Part shown: positions 25,121-33,242 of the stretch, piece by piece | How the letters are laid out: each line of letters starts with the position of its first letter | Numbering within the stretch: position 1 is the stretch's first letter | Origin: Cellulomonas sp. 73-92 | GTDB lineage: Bacteria; Actinomycetota; Actinomycetes; Actinomycetales; Cellulomonadaceae | Direction: 5' to 3' | DNA length: 64,000 nt | Assembly: GCF_001898175.1 (NCBI RefSeq) | Contig: NZ_MKTH01000013.1 | Location: forward strand, 437,051 to 501,050 | Translations under genes and position numbers: made by a program | Notes under the pieces: generated by a model | Told to the model about the DNA's origin: nothing | The model's database searches: none | What the model saw: the letters and a program-made list of their open reading frames with translations, nothing else

Positions 25121-25135
25121 TTACACACTGCGCAA
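25121..25135. promoter_or_regulatory. Candidate TetR operator upstream of the exporter
   Basis: TTACACACTGCGCAA, an imperfect 15-bp palindrome (two mismatched pairs), overlaps a minus-strand TAAACT hexamer (25119-25124) that could be the exporter -10. The region is AT-rich compared with its surroundings. Short GCAAGTT direct repeats (25115 and 25132) extend it. Confidence 0.4.
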
Positions 25136-25208
25136 GTTCGTCGTCGACAACGCGTTCTCGGGTGGCGCGGGTCGGGTGCCGCGCCCCCGGGCGTACTAGC
25201 CTGAGGCG

Positions 25209-25613
25209 ATGGCTCGCTACGTCGTCGACGCCCCCACCGTGCTGCACCTCGTGGACCACGGCCTGGCCGTCCACCCGAGCGTCCAGCTCGTGGCGCCGAG
25301 CTCGATCCGGTCCGAGGCGCTGCAGCGGCTGCTGCAGGACGTCGCGGTCGGGCGGCGGACCGAGGCGGCGGCCCTGCAGGTCCACGAGCGGGTCACCGAG
25401 CTGAAGATGCGGCTGCTCGGAGACCGCGTGTCACGCGGCACGGCCTGGCGGATCGCCCGGGAGCACGGCTGGCAGACCCTGCGCGACGCGGAGCACCTGG
25501 CGATCACCCGGCTGCAGGCCGACGCGCTGGTCACCGTCGACCCCGAGCTTGCCCGGCTGGCGCAGGGCGTGGTCCCGGTCGCTCCGCTGGAGGCCCTGCT
25601 CGACGGCCGGTAG
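25209..25613 (+). CDS. PIN-domain protein (orphan VapC-like)
   Basis: 134 aa. YVVDAPTVLHL at the N-terminus gives the first acidic residue (Asp7), SIRSEALQRLL the Glu position, and LRDAEHLAITRLQADALVTVDPELARLA the later Asp pair of a PIN RNase. No antitoxin gene precedes it: the ATG is leaderless, with TAGCCT (25197-25202) ending 6 nt upstream. It may be a solitary PIN RNase, not a toxin-antitoxin partner. Confidence 0.75.
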   Translation: MARYVVDAPTVLHLVDHGLAVHPSVQLVAPSSIRSEALQRLLQDVAVGRRTEAAALQVHERVTELKMRLLGDRVSRGTAWRIAREHGWQTLRDAEHLAITRLQADALVTVDPELARLAQGVVPVAPLEALLDGR

Positions 25614-25679
25614 CCGCCCTGCCGGTCGCTCGTGACGCTCGGCACCCCGTCGCGCGCGAGGGCGGTTAGCCTGCGACGC

Positions 25680-26450
25680 ATGGGATCCTCCGAGGAGGTC
25701 AGGCGAGTCGCGGTCGCCGGCGCCACCGGGCGCATCGGATCGCTCACGGTCGCGGCGCTGCGTGCCCGCGGCCACGAAGCCGTCGAGATCAGCCGGGCCG
25801 GCGGCGTCGACCTACGGTCCGGCACCGGACTGGACGGCCTCCTCGCTGGCGTCGACGCGGTGATCGACACCACCAACTCGCCGGCGGCCGACGCCGACGA
25901 GGCCGTCGAGTTCTTCACGACCGTCACCGCGAACCTCCTCGCCGCCGAGTCCCGGGTCGGTGTCGCCCACCACGTCGTCCTGTCCGTCGTCGGCCTGGAC
26001 AACCCGACGACGAACCCGCACTACGCCGGCAAGCGAGCCCAGGAGGGCGCCGTCATGGCCGGACCGGTGCCGTGGACGATCGTCCGGGCGACGCAGTTCC
26101 ACGACTTCGCCGCCATGGTGGTCGGCTGGACCCGACGGGACGGCGTCGCCACGATCGCGCCGTTGCTCGTCCAGCCCGTCGCCCCGGGCGACGTCGCCGT
26201 CGCACTGGTCGAGACCACACTCGGCGCCGCACAGCACCGGCGGATCGACGTCGCCGGGCCGCAGACCCAGGACCTCGTCGACATGGCCCGCCGCACGCTC
26301 GCCGTCCGGCAGGAGACGGTGCGGCTGGTGCCCACCTGGGACGGACCGTTCGGCACCAGCATGGCCGGCAACGCGCTCCTCCCGGGCCCCGACGCCCGCA
26401 TCATGCCGACCACCTTCGACGAGTGGCTCGTCGACCAAGCGCGCGGCTGA
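25680..26450 (+). CDS. NAD(P)-binding atypical short-chain reductase (NmrA/SDR_a5-like)
   Basis: 256 aa from ATG 25680 (TAGCCT ends 7 nt upstream). VAVAGATGRIGSLTVAALRARGH at residues 9-31 is the Rossmann GxxGxxG motif of atypical SDRs. VVLSVVGLDNPTTNPHYAGKRAQE carries the YxxxK-type position, and PWTIVRATQFHDF is a conserved NmrA-family strand. Substrate unknown; such proteins often sense or reduce quinones or modified nucleotides. Single gene. Confidence 0.82.
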   Translation: MGSSEEVRRVAVAGATGRIGSLTVAALRARGHEAVEISRAGGVDLRSGTGLDGLLAGVDAVIDTTNSPAADADEAVEFFTTVTANLLAAESRVGVAHHVVLSVVGLDNPTTNPHYAGKRAQEGAVMAGPVPWTIVRATQFHDFAAMVVGWTRRDGVATIAPLLVQPVAPGDVAVALVETTLGAAQHRRIDVAGPQTQDLVDMARRTLAVRQETVRLVPTWDGPFGTSMAGNALLPGPDARIMPTTFDEWLVDQARG

Positions 26451-26591
26451 TCCCCCGGAAGGCCCCGCTGGCCACCCTGGTCGGCGGTGGGCCGCCACCC
26501 CGCACGCCGTCCGTCCGGAGCGAGGCCACCGACGGGATGCGCACACGGTCACCCGAGCGCACGATCGTCGTAAACGGCGCCGCCACCGAGC

Positions 26592-26623
26592 CCCTCGCGC
26601 TTCGTGGCTTCACGCCGCGAGGG
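26592..26623. terminator. Stem-loop in the gap before the DoxX gene
   Basis: CCCTCGCG (26592-26599) and CGCGAGGG (26616-26623) form an 8-bp stem with a small inner GTG/CAC helix. It may end the reductase transcript. The rest of 26451-26661 shows no gene. Confidence 0.4.
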
Positions 26624-26661
26624 TCCGGGGGGGGGTGTGACGCGACGGAGAGGTGGGGCAG

Positions 26662-27252
26662 ATGAGCTCACAGACGACTGATCCGCGGACGACTCCGCAA
26701 CCGCTGGTCGAGACCTGGTCATGGGCGCGGACGCTCTTCGCCTCGCGGAACCCGGTCTCGGGGACGTTCTGGCTGATCGTGCGGGTGCTGCTGGGATGGC
26801 AGTGGTTGGAGGCGAGCCTCGAGAAGTTCGGCAGCTACGGCCCCTGGCGCAGCGGGGCGGCCGTGCAGGGGTTCGCCAAGGGCGCGCTCGCCGGCATGAA
26901 GGGTGCCCATCCCAGCGTCATCGGCGGGACGTTCGGCTGGAACAAGGCGTGGCTGCAGTACGTGGCCGACGGCGGCTACCGCTGGATCGGGCCGATCATC
27001 CCGTTCGTCGAGCTCACGATCGGCACGCTGCTGGTGCTCGGGCTGTTCACCGGGGTCGCCGCGGCGCTCGGGCTGCTGATGAACGTCAGCTTCCTGTTCG
27101 GCGGCAGTGCCGGCGTCAACCCGGCGTTCGCCCTCACCGCGGGCGCCATCATCGCGGCGTGGCGGGTCGCCGGCTACTACGGGCTGGACAACTGGGTGCT
27201 CCCGCTCGTCGGCGTGCCGTGGAGCGGCGCCCAGCGCGAGCACCGGGCCTGA
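26662..27252 (+). CDS. DoxX family membrane protein
   Basis: 196 aa from ATG 26662; GGAGAGGTGGGG supplies the ribosome site, and the GTG at 26653 is within it. Four membrane segments. WLIVRVLLGWQWLEASLEKF in helix 1 and FVELTIGTLLVLGLFTGVAAALGLLMN in helices 2-3 are the DoxX (quinone-linked) pattern, ending NPAFALTAGAIIAAWRVAGYYGLD. Related actinobacterial proteins take part in oxidative-stress complexes with SodA and SseA in mycobacteria; that link is not shown here. Confidence 0.83.
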   Translation: MSSQTTDPRTTPQPLVETWSWARTLFASRNPVSGTFWLIVRVLLGWQWLEASLEKFGSYGPWRSGAAVQGFAKGALAGMKGAHPSVIGGTFGWNKAWLQYVADGGYRWIGPIIPFVELTIGTLLVLGLFTGVAAALGLLMNVSFLFGGSAGVNPAFALTAGAIIAAWRVAGYYGLDNWVLPLVGVPWSGAQREHRA

Positions 27253-27365
27253 GCCACGAGGTCGGTTCCCGTGGGCTGTGCCGGCGCTCCGCGCTCGGCT
27301 GGGCGGTGTGACGCCGCAGGCGAGCCCACCGAGGAGGGGTCGCAGGACGTCGCACGACGTTGAGA

Positions 27366-28640
27366 TCAGGCACCGAGGAGCGCGGCCGGGATCACAGCGA
27401 TCCCGTCGGGCCGTCGGTAGGCAGCCGGCCCGGTGGTGATCACCGCAGCATCGAGCAGGTCGTCGCCGACCCGCTCCTTGAGCCACCTGAGATGCCGGAC
27501 GTCCTCGTCCGTCGGAACCGGAGCGAGCTTGACCTCGAGTGCCACGAGCCGCCCGTCGTCGCGGGTGACCACCAGGTCGACCTCGTGGTCGCCCCCTTTC
27601 GTGCGCAGGTGACTGACCCGTGCACCGACCACAGCCGCGTAGACCTGGACCGACAGCGTCACGAGCCCCTCGAAGAGTGCGCCGAGCAGTGTGCCGTCGC
27701 GCGGGATGAGCGGGCCGTCCGGGCTCGGAGAGCTGACCAGCGCCGCCGCGTTCACGCCGAGGAGCCGAGCGGCGAGGGCAGGGTCGGCGAGGTGATGCTT
27801 GGGGGCCTGGCCGAGCGAGGCGATCGCGGACCTCGTCCCTGTCCACGCGGGCACCTCGTCGAGCAGCCACAGGCGTTCGAGGGTGTCGCGGTAGCCGATC
27901 GTCGTCGTCTTGGCCGGCTTGTCGCTCTGGCCGGCCGTCGCGGCATCCATGATCGAGTTGTAGGACGCGGTCGTGGCGGTCGCCGCCGCGTAGGCCGTGA
28001 GCCACCGGCGGAGGGTCGCGGGGCGGCGCACCACGTGGCCGAGCTCGGGAAAGTCCCGGTCGACGATCGCCTCCACGTAGCCGCCGAGGGCATCGGGACG
28101 CACGTCGTCGTCGAGTGCCCGCAGGCCCGGCATGCCGCTGCGCACGACCTCGTCCGCGTAGGTGCGCAGGTTCACCGGGCTCGCCCCGGCGACGGTCGGC
28201 CTGGTGCCCCCGAGCATCTCCGCGAGCGAGACGGTCGGCTCGACGAGGGCGCGCTCGGCGAGCGACATGGGACGCATCCGCACCCGCACGATCCGGCCGG
28301 CTCCGGTGTGGGTCGGTGCGGACGTCGGCGCCGCAGAACCCGTGAGGAGGAAGGACCCCGGGGGGGCACCGTTGTCGACGGCGCGCCGGACCTGGTCCCA
28401 GACCGCCGGGTACAGCTGCCACTCGTCGACCAGCACCGGCCGGTCCGCGGTGGTGAGTCGCTCGCGGTCGGCTTGGAGCAGGTCCCGCTCGAGGGGGTCG
28501 TCGAGGGCCAGGACGGTTGCGGCACGCCGCGTCGCGGTCACCGTCTTGCCGACGGCCTTAGGCCCGTCGATCACGACCGCCGGCAGGCCTATGAGCAGTC
28601 GGTCCAGCTGCCGGTCAAGGAGCCGTGGGCTGTAGGGCAC
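27366..28640 (-). CDS. DUF4143 AAA-type ATPase, copy 1
   Basis: 424 aa. Walker A GPKAVGKT near residues 26-33, Walker B PVLVDEWQ near residues 68-75, sensor-like LLTGSA near residue 98. The C-terminal DUF4143 part ends in a PD-(D/E)xK-like fold (HEVDLVV then VALEVK, about residues 357-375) and an ITTG-AYRR-DGIAVIP closing strand. Function of the family is unknown; nucleic-acid or defence roles are often suggested. The GTG start is leaderless, with TAGCCT ending 6 nt upstream, and that hexamer is the first of four 23-bp-phased repeats. A second full copy lies at 40013 and a remnant at 38564. Confidence 0.87.
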   Translation of the reverse strand: MPYSPRLLDRQLDRLLIGLPAVVIDGPKAVGKTVTATRRAATVLALDDPLERDLLQADRERLTTADRPVLVDEWQLYPAVWDQVRRAVDNGAPPGSFLLTGSAAPTSAPTHTGAGRIVRVRMRPMSLAERALVEPTVSLAEMLGGTRPTVAGASPVNLRTYADEVVRSGMPGLRALDDDVRPDALGGYVEAIVDRDFPELGHVVRRPATLRRWLTAYAAATATTASYNSIMDAATAGQSDKPAKTTTIGYRDTLERLWLLDEVPAWTGTRSAIASLGQAPKHHLADPALAARLLGVNAAALVSSPSPDGPLIPRDGTLLGALFEGLVTLSVQVYAAVVGARVSHLRTKGGDHEVDLVVTRDDGRLVALEVKLAPVPTDEDVRHLRWLKERVGDDLLDAAVITTGPAAYRRPDGIAVIPAALLGA

Positions 28641-28648
28641 AGTTGGAG

Positions 28649-28740
28649 GCTACCGCTCGGGGCTCCCAAACGCTACCGTTTCGCTCTCTTATGGGCTACT
28701 TTTCTGTCGGCCTGAACGCTACCGATCGAGGAGGTGCTCC
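28649..28740 (-). repeat. Four 23-bp-phased GCTAC repeats upstream of DUF4143 copy 1
   Basis: GCTAC begins at 28649, 28672, 28695 and 28718: three intervals of exactly 23 bp. Three copies extend to GCTACCG. Read with the gene they are GTAGC; the gene-proximal copy lies in the presumed -10 hexamer, 8 nt from the GTG. Between cores the 18 other bases vary, so this looks like a phased protein-binding array and not a duplicated block. The same layout precedes copy 2. Confidence 0.85.
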
Positions 28741-28809
28741 GGGCCGCACCGGCGGGCGGTGTGCCGGCGCCGGGCCGCCGGGGTAGCCAGGACCAGCGGC
28801 CGCTGGACG

Positions 28810-31392
28810 CTACGGCGCCTGGCGGCTGCAGACGAGGTGCGCCACGAGGGACGTCCAGCCGGTCTGGTGGGAGGCGCCGAGCCCCTCGCCGGTGTCGCCG
28901 TGGAAGTACTCGCTGAAGGTCGGGTGCGCGTTCCACAGGTCGTCGTCGGGGTGGTCGCGCGGCTGGCTGGGCCGGCGACCGCCGGGGCCGGCCCAGAAGA
29001 GGCCGACGAGCCGTTCCGACAGCTCGTCCGCGGCGTCGGACAGGCTCAGCCGGCGGCCCGACCCCGTGGGCACCTCCACCTGGAGATCGTCGCCGGCGCC
29101 GCGCGCGTAGGTGCGTATCGCCTCCACCAGGAGCACGTTGACCGGCAGCCAGACCGGCCCGCGCCAGTTGGAGTTGCCCCCGAAGAGGCCCGAGTCCGAC
29201 TCCCCCGGCGCGTAGCGGATCGACAGCGCCTGCCCGCCCACCTGCACCGTGGTCGAGTCCCGGTAGGCCGCGGACAGGGACCGGACGCCGTACGGGGAGA
29301 GCAGCTCGCCGGTGTCCAGCACGCGCTGCAGCACCCGGACGTACCGCGCCGGCGGCACGAGCGCCAGGCCGCCGGGGTGGTCCCGGTCGGGATGGACGAC
29401 GACCCTGCGCTGCAGCAGGTCCTGGCGGTGCTCCTCGAGCCAGTCCCGGCGCTGGCCGTACGACTCCAGCTGGTCGACCCAGTCCGGGGTCACCGCGACC
29501 GCGAGCAGCGGGACGAGGCCCACGTACGACCGGACGCGGATCGGCTCGGAGCCGCCCTGGTCGTCGACCAGCAGGTCGTAGTAGAAGCCGTCGGCCTCGT
29601 CCCACAGGCTGGTGCCGGCCGAGCCGAAGGCCTCGCTGGCCTCGGCGATCGCGAGGAACCGCTCGAGGAAGGTGGTCGGCAGCTCGCTCCAGCCGGGGTC
29701 GTGCCGGGCCAGCTCCTGCGCGATGCGGAGCATCGCGAGGAACGCGAACGCCACCCAGCTGGTGGCGTCGGACTGCTCCAGGTGGTGACCGGCGGGCACG
29801 TCGCGGGACCGGTCGAACACCGAGATGTTGTCCATCCCCAGGAACCCGCCCCCGAACAGGTCGGTGCCGTGCTCGTCCTTGACGTTGGTCCACCAGCCCA
29901 TGTTGAGCAGCAGCTTGCTGGCCATGCGGGCCAGGAACGCCTGGTCGCGCGACCCGTCGATGACGTACACCAGCCAGGCGGCCCACGCGTGCACGGGCGG
30001 GTTGACGTCCGAGAACGACCACTCGTAGGCGGGGAGCTGGCCGGACGGGTGCTGGGCCCACTCCCGGCAGAGCAGCAGCAGCTGCTCCTTGGCCATCGCC
30101 GGGTCGACGTGGGCCAGCGTCACGGCGTGGAAGGCGAGGTCCCAGGCCGCGAACCAGGGGTACTCCCACTCGTCGGGCATGGAGATGACGTCCGCCAGCT
30201 CCAGGTGCGGCCACGCGGTGTTGCGCCCCGCCGGCTCGGGCGCGCGCCGCCCGGGCGGTGCCGGCGGCTGAGCCGGGTCGCCCTCGAGCCACTCGGCGAC
30301 CGAGTACCGGTACACCTGCTTGCCCCACAGCAGCCCCGCGAACGCCCGCCGCGCGATCGACGCGTCCTCCGCGGACGTGGGCGCGGGGACCACGCCCGCG
30401 TAGAACGTGTCCGCCTCGGCCCGGCGCGCCGCCAGCACCGCCGCGTACCCGTCCCCGAACGCCGGTTCGTCGTGCGCCGCCGACCGCAGGCGCAGGGTCA
30501 CGGTCACCGACGCGCCGGGCGCGACCGCTTCGAAGCGGTAGTCGAGGGCCACCTTGGTGCCGCGGCCGTCGGGGTTCAGCCTGGCCGCGTCCCCGTGCAC
30601 GATCGCCGCGTCGACCCCGTCCTTCGGGTAGGGGGAGGGGTTGCGGTCGGCGCCGAACAGCGCCACCGCGTCCGTCTCGTTGTCGCAGAAGAGGACCCGC
30701 GGGGCGCCCGCCGCGTCCAGCCGGTAGTCCCCGAGGAAGTCGTGGTGGGCGTCCACCCGGACCCCGTCAGGCCCTTCGTGGTGGCCGAGCGCGAGCGTGG
30801 GACGTCGGTCGTCGCGGCCCCAGGCCCACGTGTTGCGGAACCAGAGCTGCGGCACCAGGTGCAGCGGGGCGGCCTCCGGGCCGCAGTTGCGCGCGGCGAT
30901 GGTGACCAGGACGTCGTCGGGCGACGCCTTCGCGTGCGTGACCGTGACGTCGAAGAACCGGTTCTCGGCCAGCACGCCGGTGTCCGCCAGCTCGTACTCC
31001 CGCTCGTCGCGGCCGCGCCGCGCGTTCTCGGCGACCAGCTGGGCGTACGGGAAGGCGGCCTGCGGGTAGCGGTAGAGGAGCTGGCCCCACGAGTGGGTGG
31101 GCGTGGCGTCCAGCGGCCACCAGTACTCCTTGACGTCCTCGCCGTGGTTGCCCTGCCCGTTCGTCAGGCCGAACCAGCGCTCCTTGAGCCGGTCGTCGCG
31201 CTCGTTCCACAGCGCGACCGCCAGGTGCAGGAACCCGTGGGAGTCGCACAGGCCCGCGATGCCGTCCTCGCCCCACCGGTACGCCCGCGCGTGCGCCTGG
31301 TCGAACGGCAGGTACGCCCACGCGTCGCCGTCGGCCGAGTAGTCCTCCCGGACGGTGCCCCACTGACGCCCCGACTGGTACGGGCCCCACAT
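28810..31392 (-). CDS. GH63-type glucosidase (MGH/mannosylglycerate-hydrolase-like clan)
   Basis: 860 aa from ATG 31392, a predicted cytoplasmic enzyme. The N-terminus WGPYQSGRQWGTVREDYS is the family's most conserved block; the (alpha/alpha)6 barrel follows with EYPWFAAWDLAFHAVTLAHVDP near residue 410 (catalytic Asp region), YEWSFSDVNPPVHAWA, GGNSNWRGPVWLP and a C-terminal HPTFSEYFHGDTGEGLGASHQTGWTSLV. It hydrolyses alpha-glucosides or related sugars. The frame stays open and coding-like for about 45 codons upstream without ATG, GTG or TTG, so the annotated start is probably too short (see findings). Confidence 0.85.
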   Translation of the reverse strand: MWGPYQSGRQWGTVREDYSADGDAWAYLPFDQAHARAYRWGEDGIAGLCDSHGFLHLAVALWNERDDRLKERWFGLTNGQGNHGEDVKEYWWPLDATPTHSWGQLLYRYPQAAFPYAQLVAENARRGRDEREYELADTGVLAENRFFDVTVTHAKASPDDVLVTIAARNCGPEAAPLHLVPQLWFRNTWAWGRDDRRPTLALGHHEGPDGVRVDAHHDFLGDYRLDAAGAPRVLFCDNETDAVALFGADRNPSPYPKDGVDAAIVHGDAARLNPDGRGTKVALDYRFEAVAPGASVTVTLRLRSAAHDEPAFGDGYAAVLAARRAEADTFYAGVVPAPTSAEDASIARRAFAGLLWGKQVYRYSVAEWLEGDPAQPPAPPGRRAPEPAGRNTAWPHLELADVISMPDEWEYPWFAAWDLAFHAVTLAHVDPAMAKEQLLLLCREWAQHPSGQLPAYEWSFSDVNPPVHAWAAWLVYVIDGSRDQAFLARMASKLLLNMGWWTNVKDEHGTDLFGGGFLGMDNISVFDRSRDVPAGHHLEQSDATSWVAFAFLAMLRIAQELARHDPGWSELPTTFLERFLAIAEASEAFGSAGTSLWDEADGFYYDLLVDDQGGSEPIRVRSYVGLVPLLAVAVTPDWVDQLESYGQRRDWLEEHRQDLLQRRVVVHPDRDHPGGLALVPPARYVRVLQRVLDTGELLSPYGVRSLSAAYRDSTTVQVGGQALSIRYAPGESDSGLFGGNSNWRGPVWLPVNVLLVEAIRTYARGAGDDLQVEVPTGSGRRLSLSDAADELSERLVGLFWAGPGGRRPSQPRDHPDDDLWNAHPTFSEYFHGDTGEGLGASHQTGWTSLVAHLVCSRQAP

Positions 31393-31534
31393 CCGCCACG
31401 GTGCGTCGGCCGGGAGGTCGGCGACCCTGGCCCCCTCGGGTCCCCGGTCGCCGGCCGAGGCGGCCGACCTACGATGAGGCTCGTCAGTGGCGATGGCCTG
31501 CTCCCTGCTCGGCGGGACGACGCCTCTCAGCGTA

Positions 31535-31556
31535 GGCGGCTCCCCGCGGAGCCGCC
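31535..31556. promoter_or_regulatory. Hairpin between divergent glucosidase and SDR genes
   Basis: GGCGGCTCC (31535-31543), CCGC, GGAGCCGCC (31548-31556): perfect 9-bp arms. It directly abuts a minus-strand TACGCT hexamer (31529-31534), so it may be an operator for the glucosidase promoter as well as a transcript hairpin. Confidence 0.4.
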
Positions 31557-31626
31557 GGAGCGAGGCGGCCGCTCCCGGCGAGGTTCACGTCCGAGGACTG
31601 CGAAGGACACGCGAAGGGACACGGGC

Positions 31627-32409
31627 ATGGCAGCAGCAGGCTTGGCAGGCATGACGGTGGTCGTCACGGGCGGTGCCACCGGCATCGGCGCGGCGATCGC
31701 CACGAGCGCGGCCCGGGCCGGCGCCCGGGTGATCGTCGACTACGTCGTCTCCCCCGCCCAGGCGGTCGCCTTCGCCGCGACGCTCGCGGGCGAGGACGTC
31801 GGCGGCTCGGTCGAGGCCTTCGAGGCGGACGTGAGCGACGTCGCGCAGGTCCAGGGGCTGGTCGCCGAGGCGGTGCGCCGCTACGGCCGGCTCGACGTGC
31901 TGGTCAACAACGCCGGCATCGAGACCCGCCAGTCGCTGCTGGACACCACCGAGGCCGACTACGACCGCGTGCTCGGCATCGACCTCAAGGGCGCGTTCTT
32001 CGCGGCCCAGGCCGCGGCGCGCCAGTTCGTCGCCCAGGGCGGTGGCGGCGTCATCGTCAACGTCTCCTCGGTGCACGAGGACTGGCCGATGCCCGGCAAC
32101 GCGGCGTACTGCGTGGCCAAGGGCGGGATGCGGATGCTCACCCGCAACAGCGCGGTCGAGCTCGGCCCGCACGGGATCCGCGTGGTCGGGGTGGCCCCCG
32201 GAGCGGTCGACACGCCGATCAACGCCCGGACGGTCGCGGACCCGGCGGCGATGACGAGGCTGGACGCGGCGATCCCGCTCGGCAAGATGGCCGAGCCGCA
32301 GCAGATCGGCGACGTGGTCGCCTTCCTGGCCAGCGACGCCGCGTCGTACATCACCGGCACCACCGTGGTCGTAGACGGCGGCCTGATGCAGTCGTCGCCC
32401 GGTCTGTGA
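31627..32409 (+). CDS. Short-chain dehydrogenase (glucose 1-dehydrogenase-like SDR)
   Basis: 260 aa, classical SDR. Cofactor motif TGGATGIGAAIA near residues 14-25, structural NNAGIE near residue 97, catalytic Ser in VNVSSVHED (143-144 region), YCVAKGG giving Tyr and Lys, then PGAVDTPIN and the closing YITGTTVVVDGGLM. The conserved SSVHE stretch is typical of the sugar-dehydrogenase subgroup. AAGGGA precedes the ATG. Divergent from the glucosidase and coupled to the aquaporin downstream, which suggests polyol or glucose use. Confidence 0.85.
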   Translation: MAAAGLAGMTVVVTGGATGIGAAIATSAARAGARVIVDYVVSPAQAVAFAATLAGEDVGGSVEAFEADVSDVAQVQGLVAEAVRRYGRLDVLVNNAGIETRQSLLDTTEADYDRVLGIDLKGAFFAAQAAARQFVAQGGGGVIVNVSSVHEDWPMPGNAAYCVAKGGMRMLTRNSAVELGPHGIRVVGVAPGAVDTPINARTVADPAAMTRLDAAIPLGKMAEPQQIGDVVAFLASDAASYITGTTVVVDGGLMQSSPGL

Positions 32410-33242
32410 GGACCGTCACCGGCGGCGGGTGGCGCGACCCGCTGCGCCGATGGCACGACCTCGAGCGGGCCGCCGACCGCAGCACGTGGTCGCTGTACGT
32501 GGCCGAGCTGCTGGGCACGGCCCTGCTGCTGGTGGGCGGCCTGTCGGCCGTGATCGTCGTCGTCTCGCCCGCCTCGCCCGTCGCCGCCCTGTCGCTGCCG
32601 GGATGGCTGGCGCGCGGCATCGCGGGCGCGCTGTTCGGCCTCACCGGCTCGCTCGTCACGGTGTCCGCGCTCGGCAGGCACTCCGGCGCGCACCTCAACC
32701 CGGCGATGACCCTCGCCTTCCTCCTGGAGCGCAGGATCAGCGCGTCGCACGCGGCCCGGTACGTCGTCGGCCAGCTGGTGGGCGCGGTCGCCGGCGCCGC
32801 CGTGGTGCTGGCCTGGGAGCCGCTCGGCGCGCCCCTCAGGTACGGCGCGACGACGCCGGTGCACGGCCTCGCCCCGTGGCTCGCGGTGGCGCTGGAGGCG
32901 CTGTGCACGCTGGTGCTGGTGGGCACCGTCTTCCTGTTCCTCGGCCGTCCCCGGCTGCGTCGCTTCACGCCCTGGACGATGAGCCCGATGTACGCGGTGA
33001 TGGTGTCGCTCGAGGCGCCGTGGACGGGGACCAGCACCAACCCGGCCCGCACCCTGGGCCCCGCCCTCGTCACCGGAACGTGGCAGGGGGCCTGGGTCTA
33101 CCTGGTCGGCCCCGCCCTGGGAGCGGTCGCGGGCGTGGGGCTGGCGCGCGCGCTGGGCCGCGGGGGACGGCGGGTCGACCAGGCCCGGATCGCGTCGCAC
33201 CCCGGCGACCCGGGTCAGCGCGGCCGGCCGGCCCCCGGCTGA
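32406..33242 (+). CDS. MIP family channel (aquaporin/glycerol facilitator-like)
   Basis: 278 aa, six membrane segments plus two half-helices. The two pore motifs are HLNPAMT (near residue 97) and STNPARTLGP (near residue 207), so both NPA boxes are intact. The start GTG overlaps the SDR stop (GTGA), so the two are coupled: a channel cotranslated with a sugar/polyol dehydrogenase. The C-terminal 35 residues are polar. Its 3' end overlaps the convergent GntR gene by 28 nt. Water versus glycerol selectivity is not decided. Confidence 0.85.
   Translation: MRTVTGGGWRDPLRRWHDLERAADRSTWSLYVAELLGTALLLVGGLSAVIVVVSPASPVAALSLPGWLARGIAGALFGLTGSLVTVSALGRHSGAHLNPAMTLAFLLERRISASHAARYVVGQLVGAVAGAAVVLAWEPLGAPLRYGATTPVHGLAPWLAVALEALCTLVLVGTVFLFLGRPRLRRFTPWTMSPMYAVMVSLEAPWTGTSTNPARTLGPALVTGTWQGAWVYLVGPALGAVAGVGLARALGRGGRRVDQARIASHPGDPGQRGRPAPG

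Noticed and set aside
25209..25613. A second toxin-antitoxin pair with the PIN gene
   Set aside because: No antitoxin-like reading frame precedes or follows it; the promoter is directly at its start.
28649..28740. The 23-bp-phased repeats as a CRISPR array
   Set aside because: The conserved core is only 5-7 bp, there are four units, no cas genes occur, and it sits at a fixed distance from a start codon.
28759..31600. Very long plus-strand frame over the glucosidase continuing into the SDR
   Set aside because: Only the last 260 codons (from 31627) are a real gene; the rest is antisense to the glucosidase.
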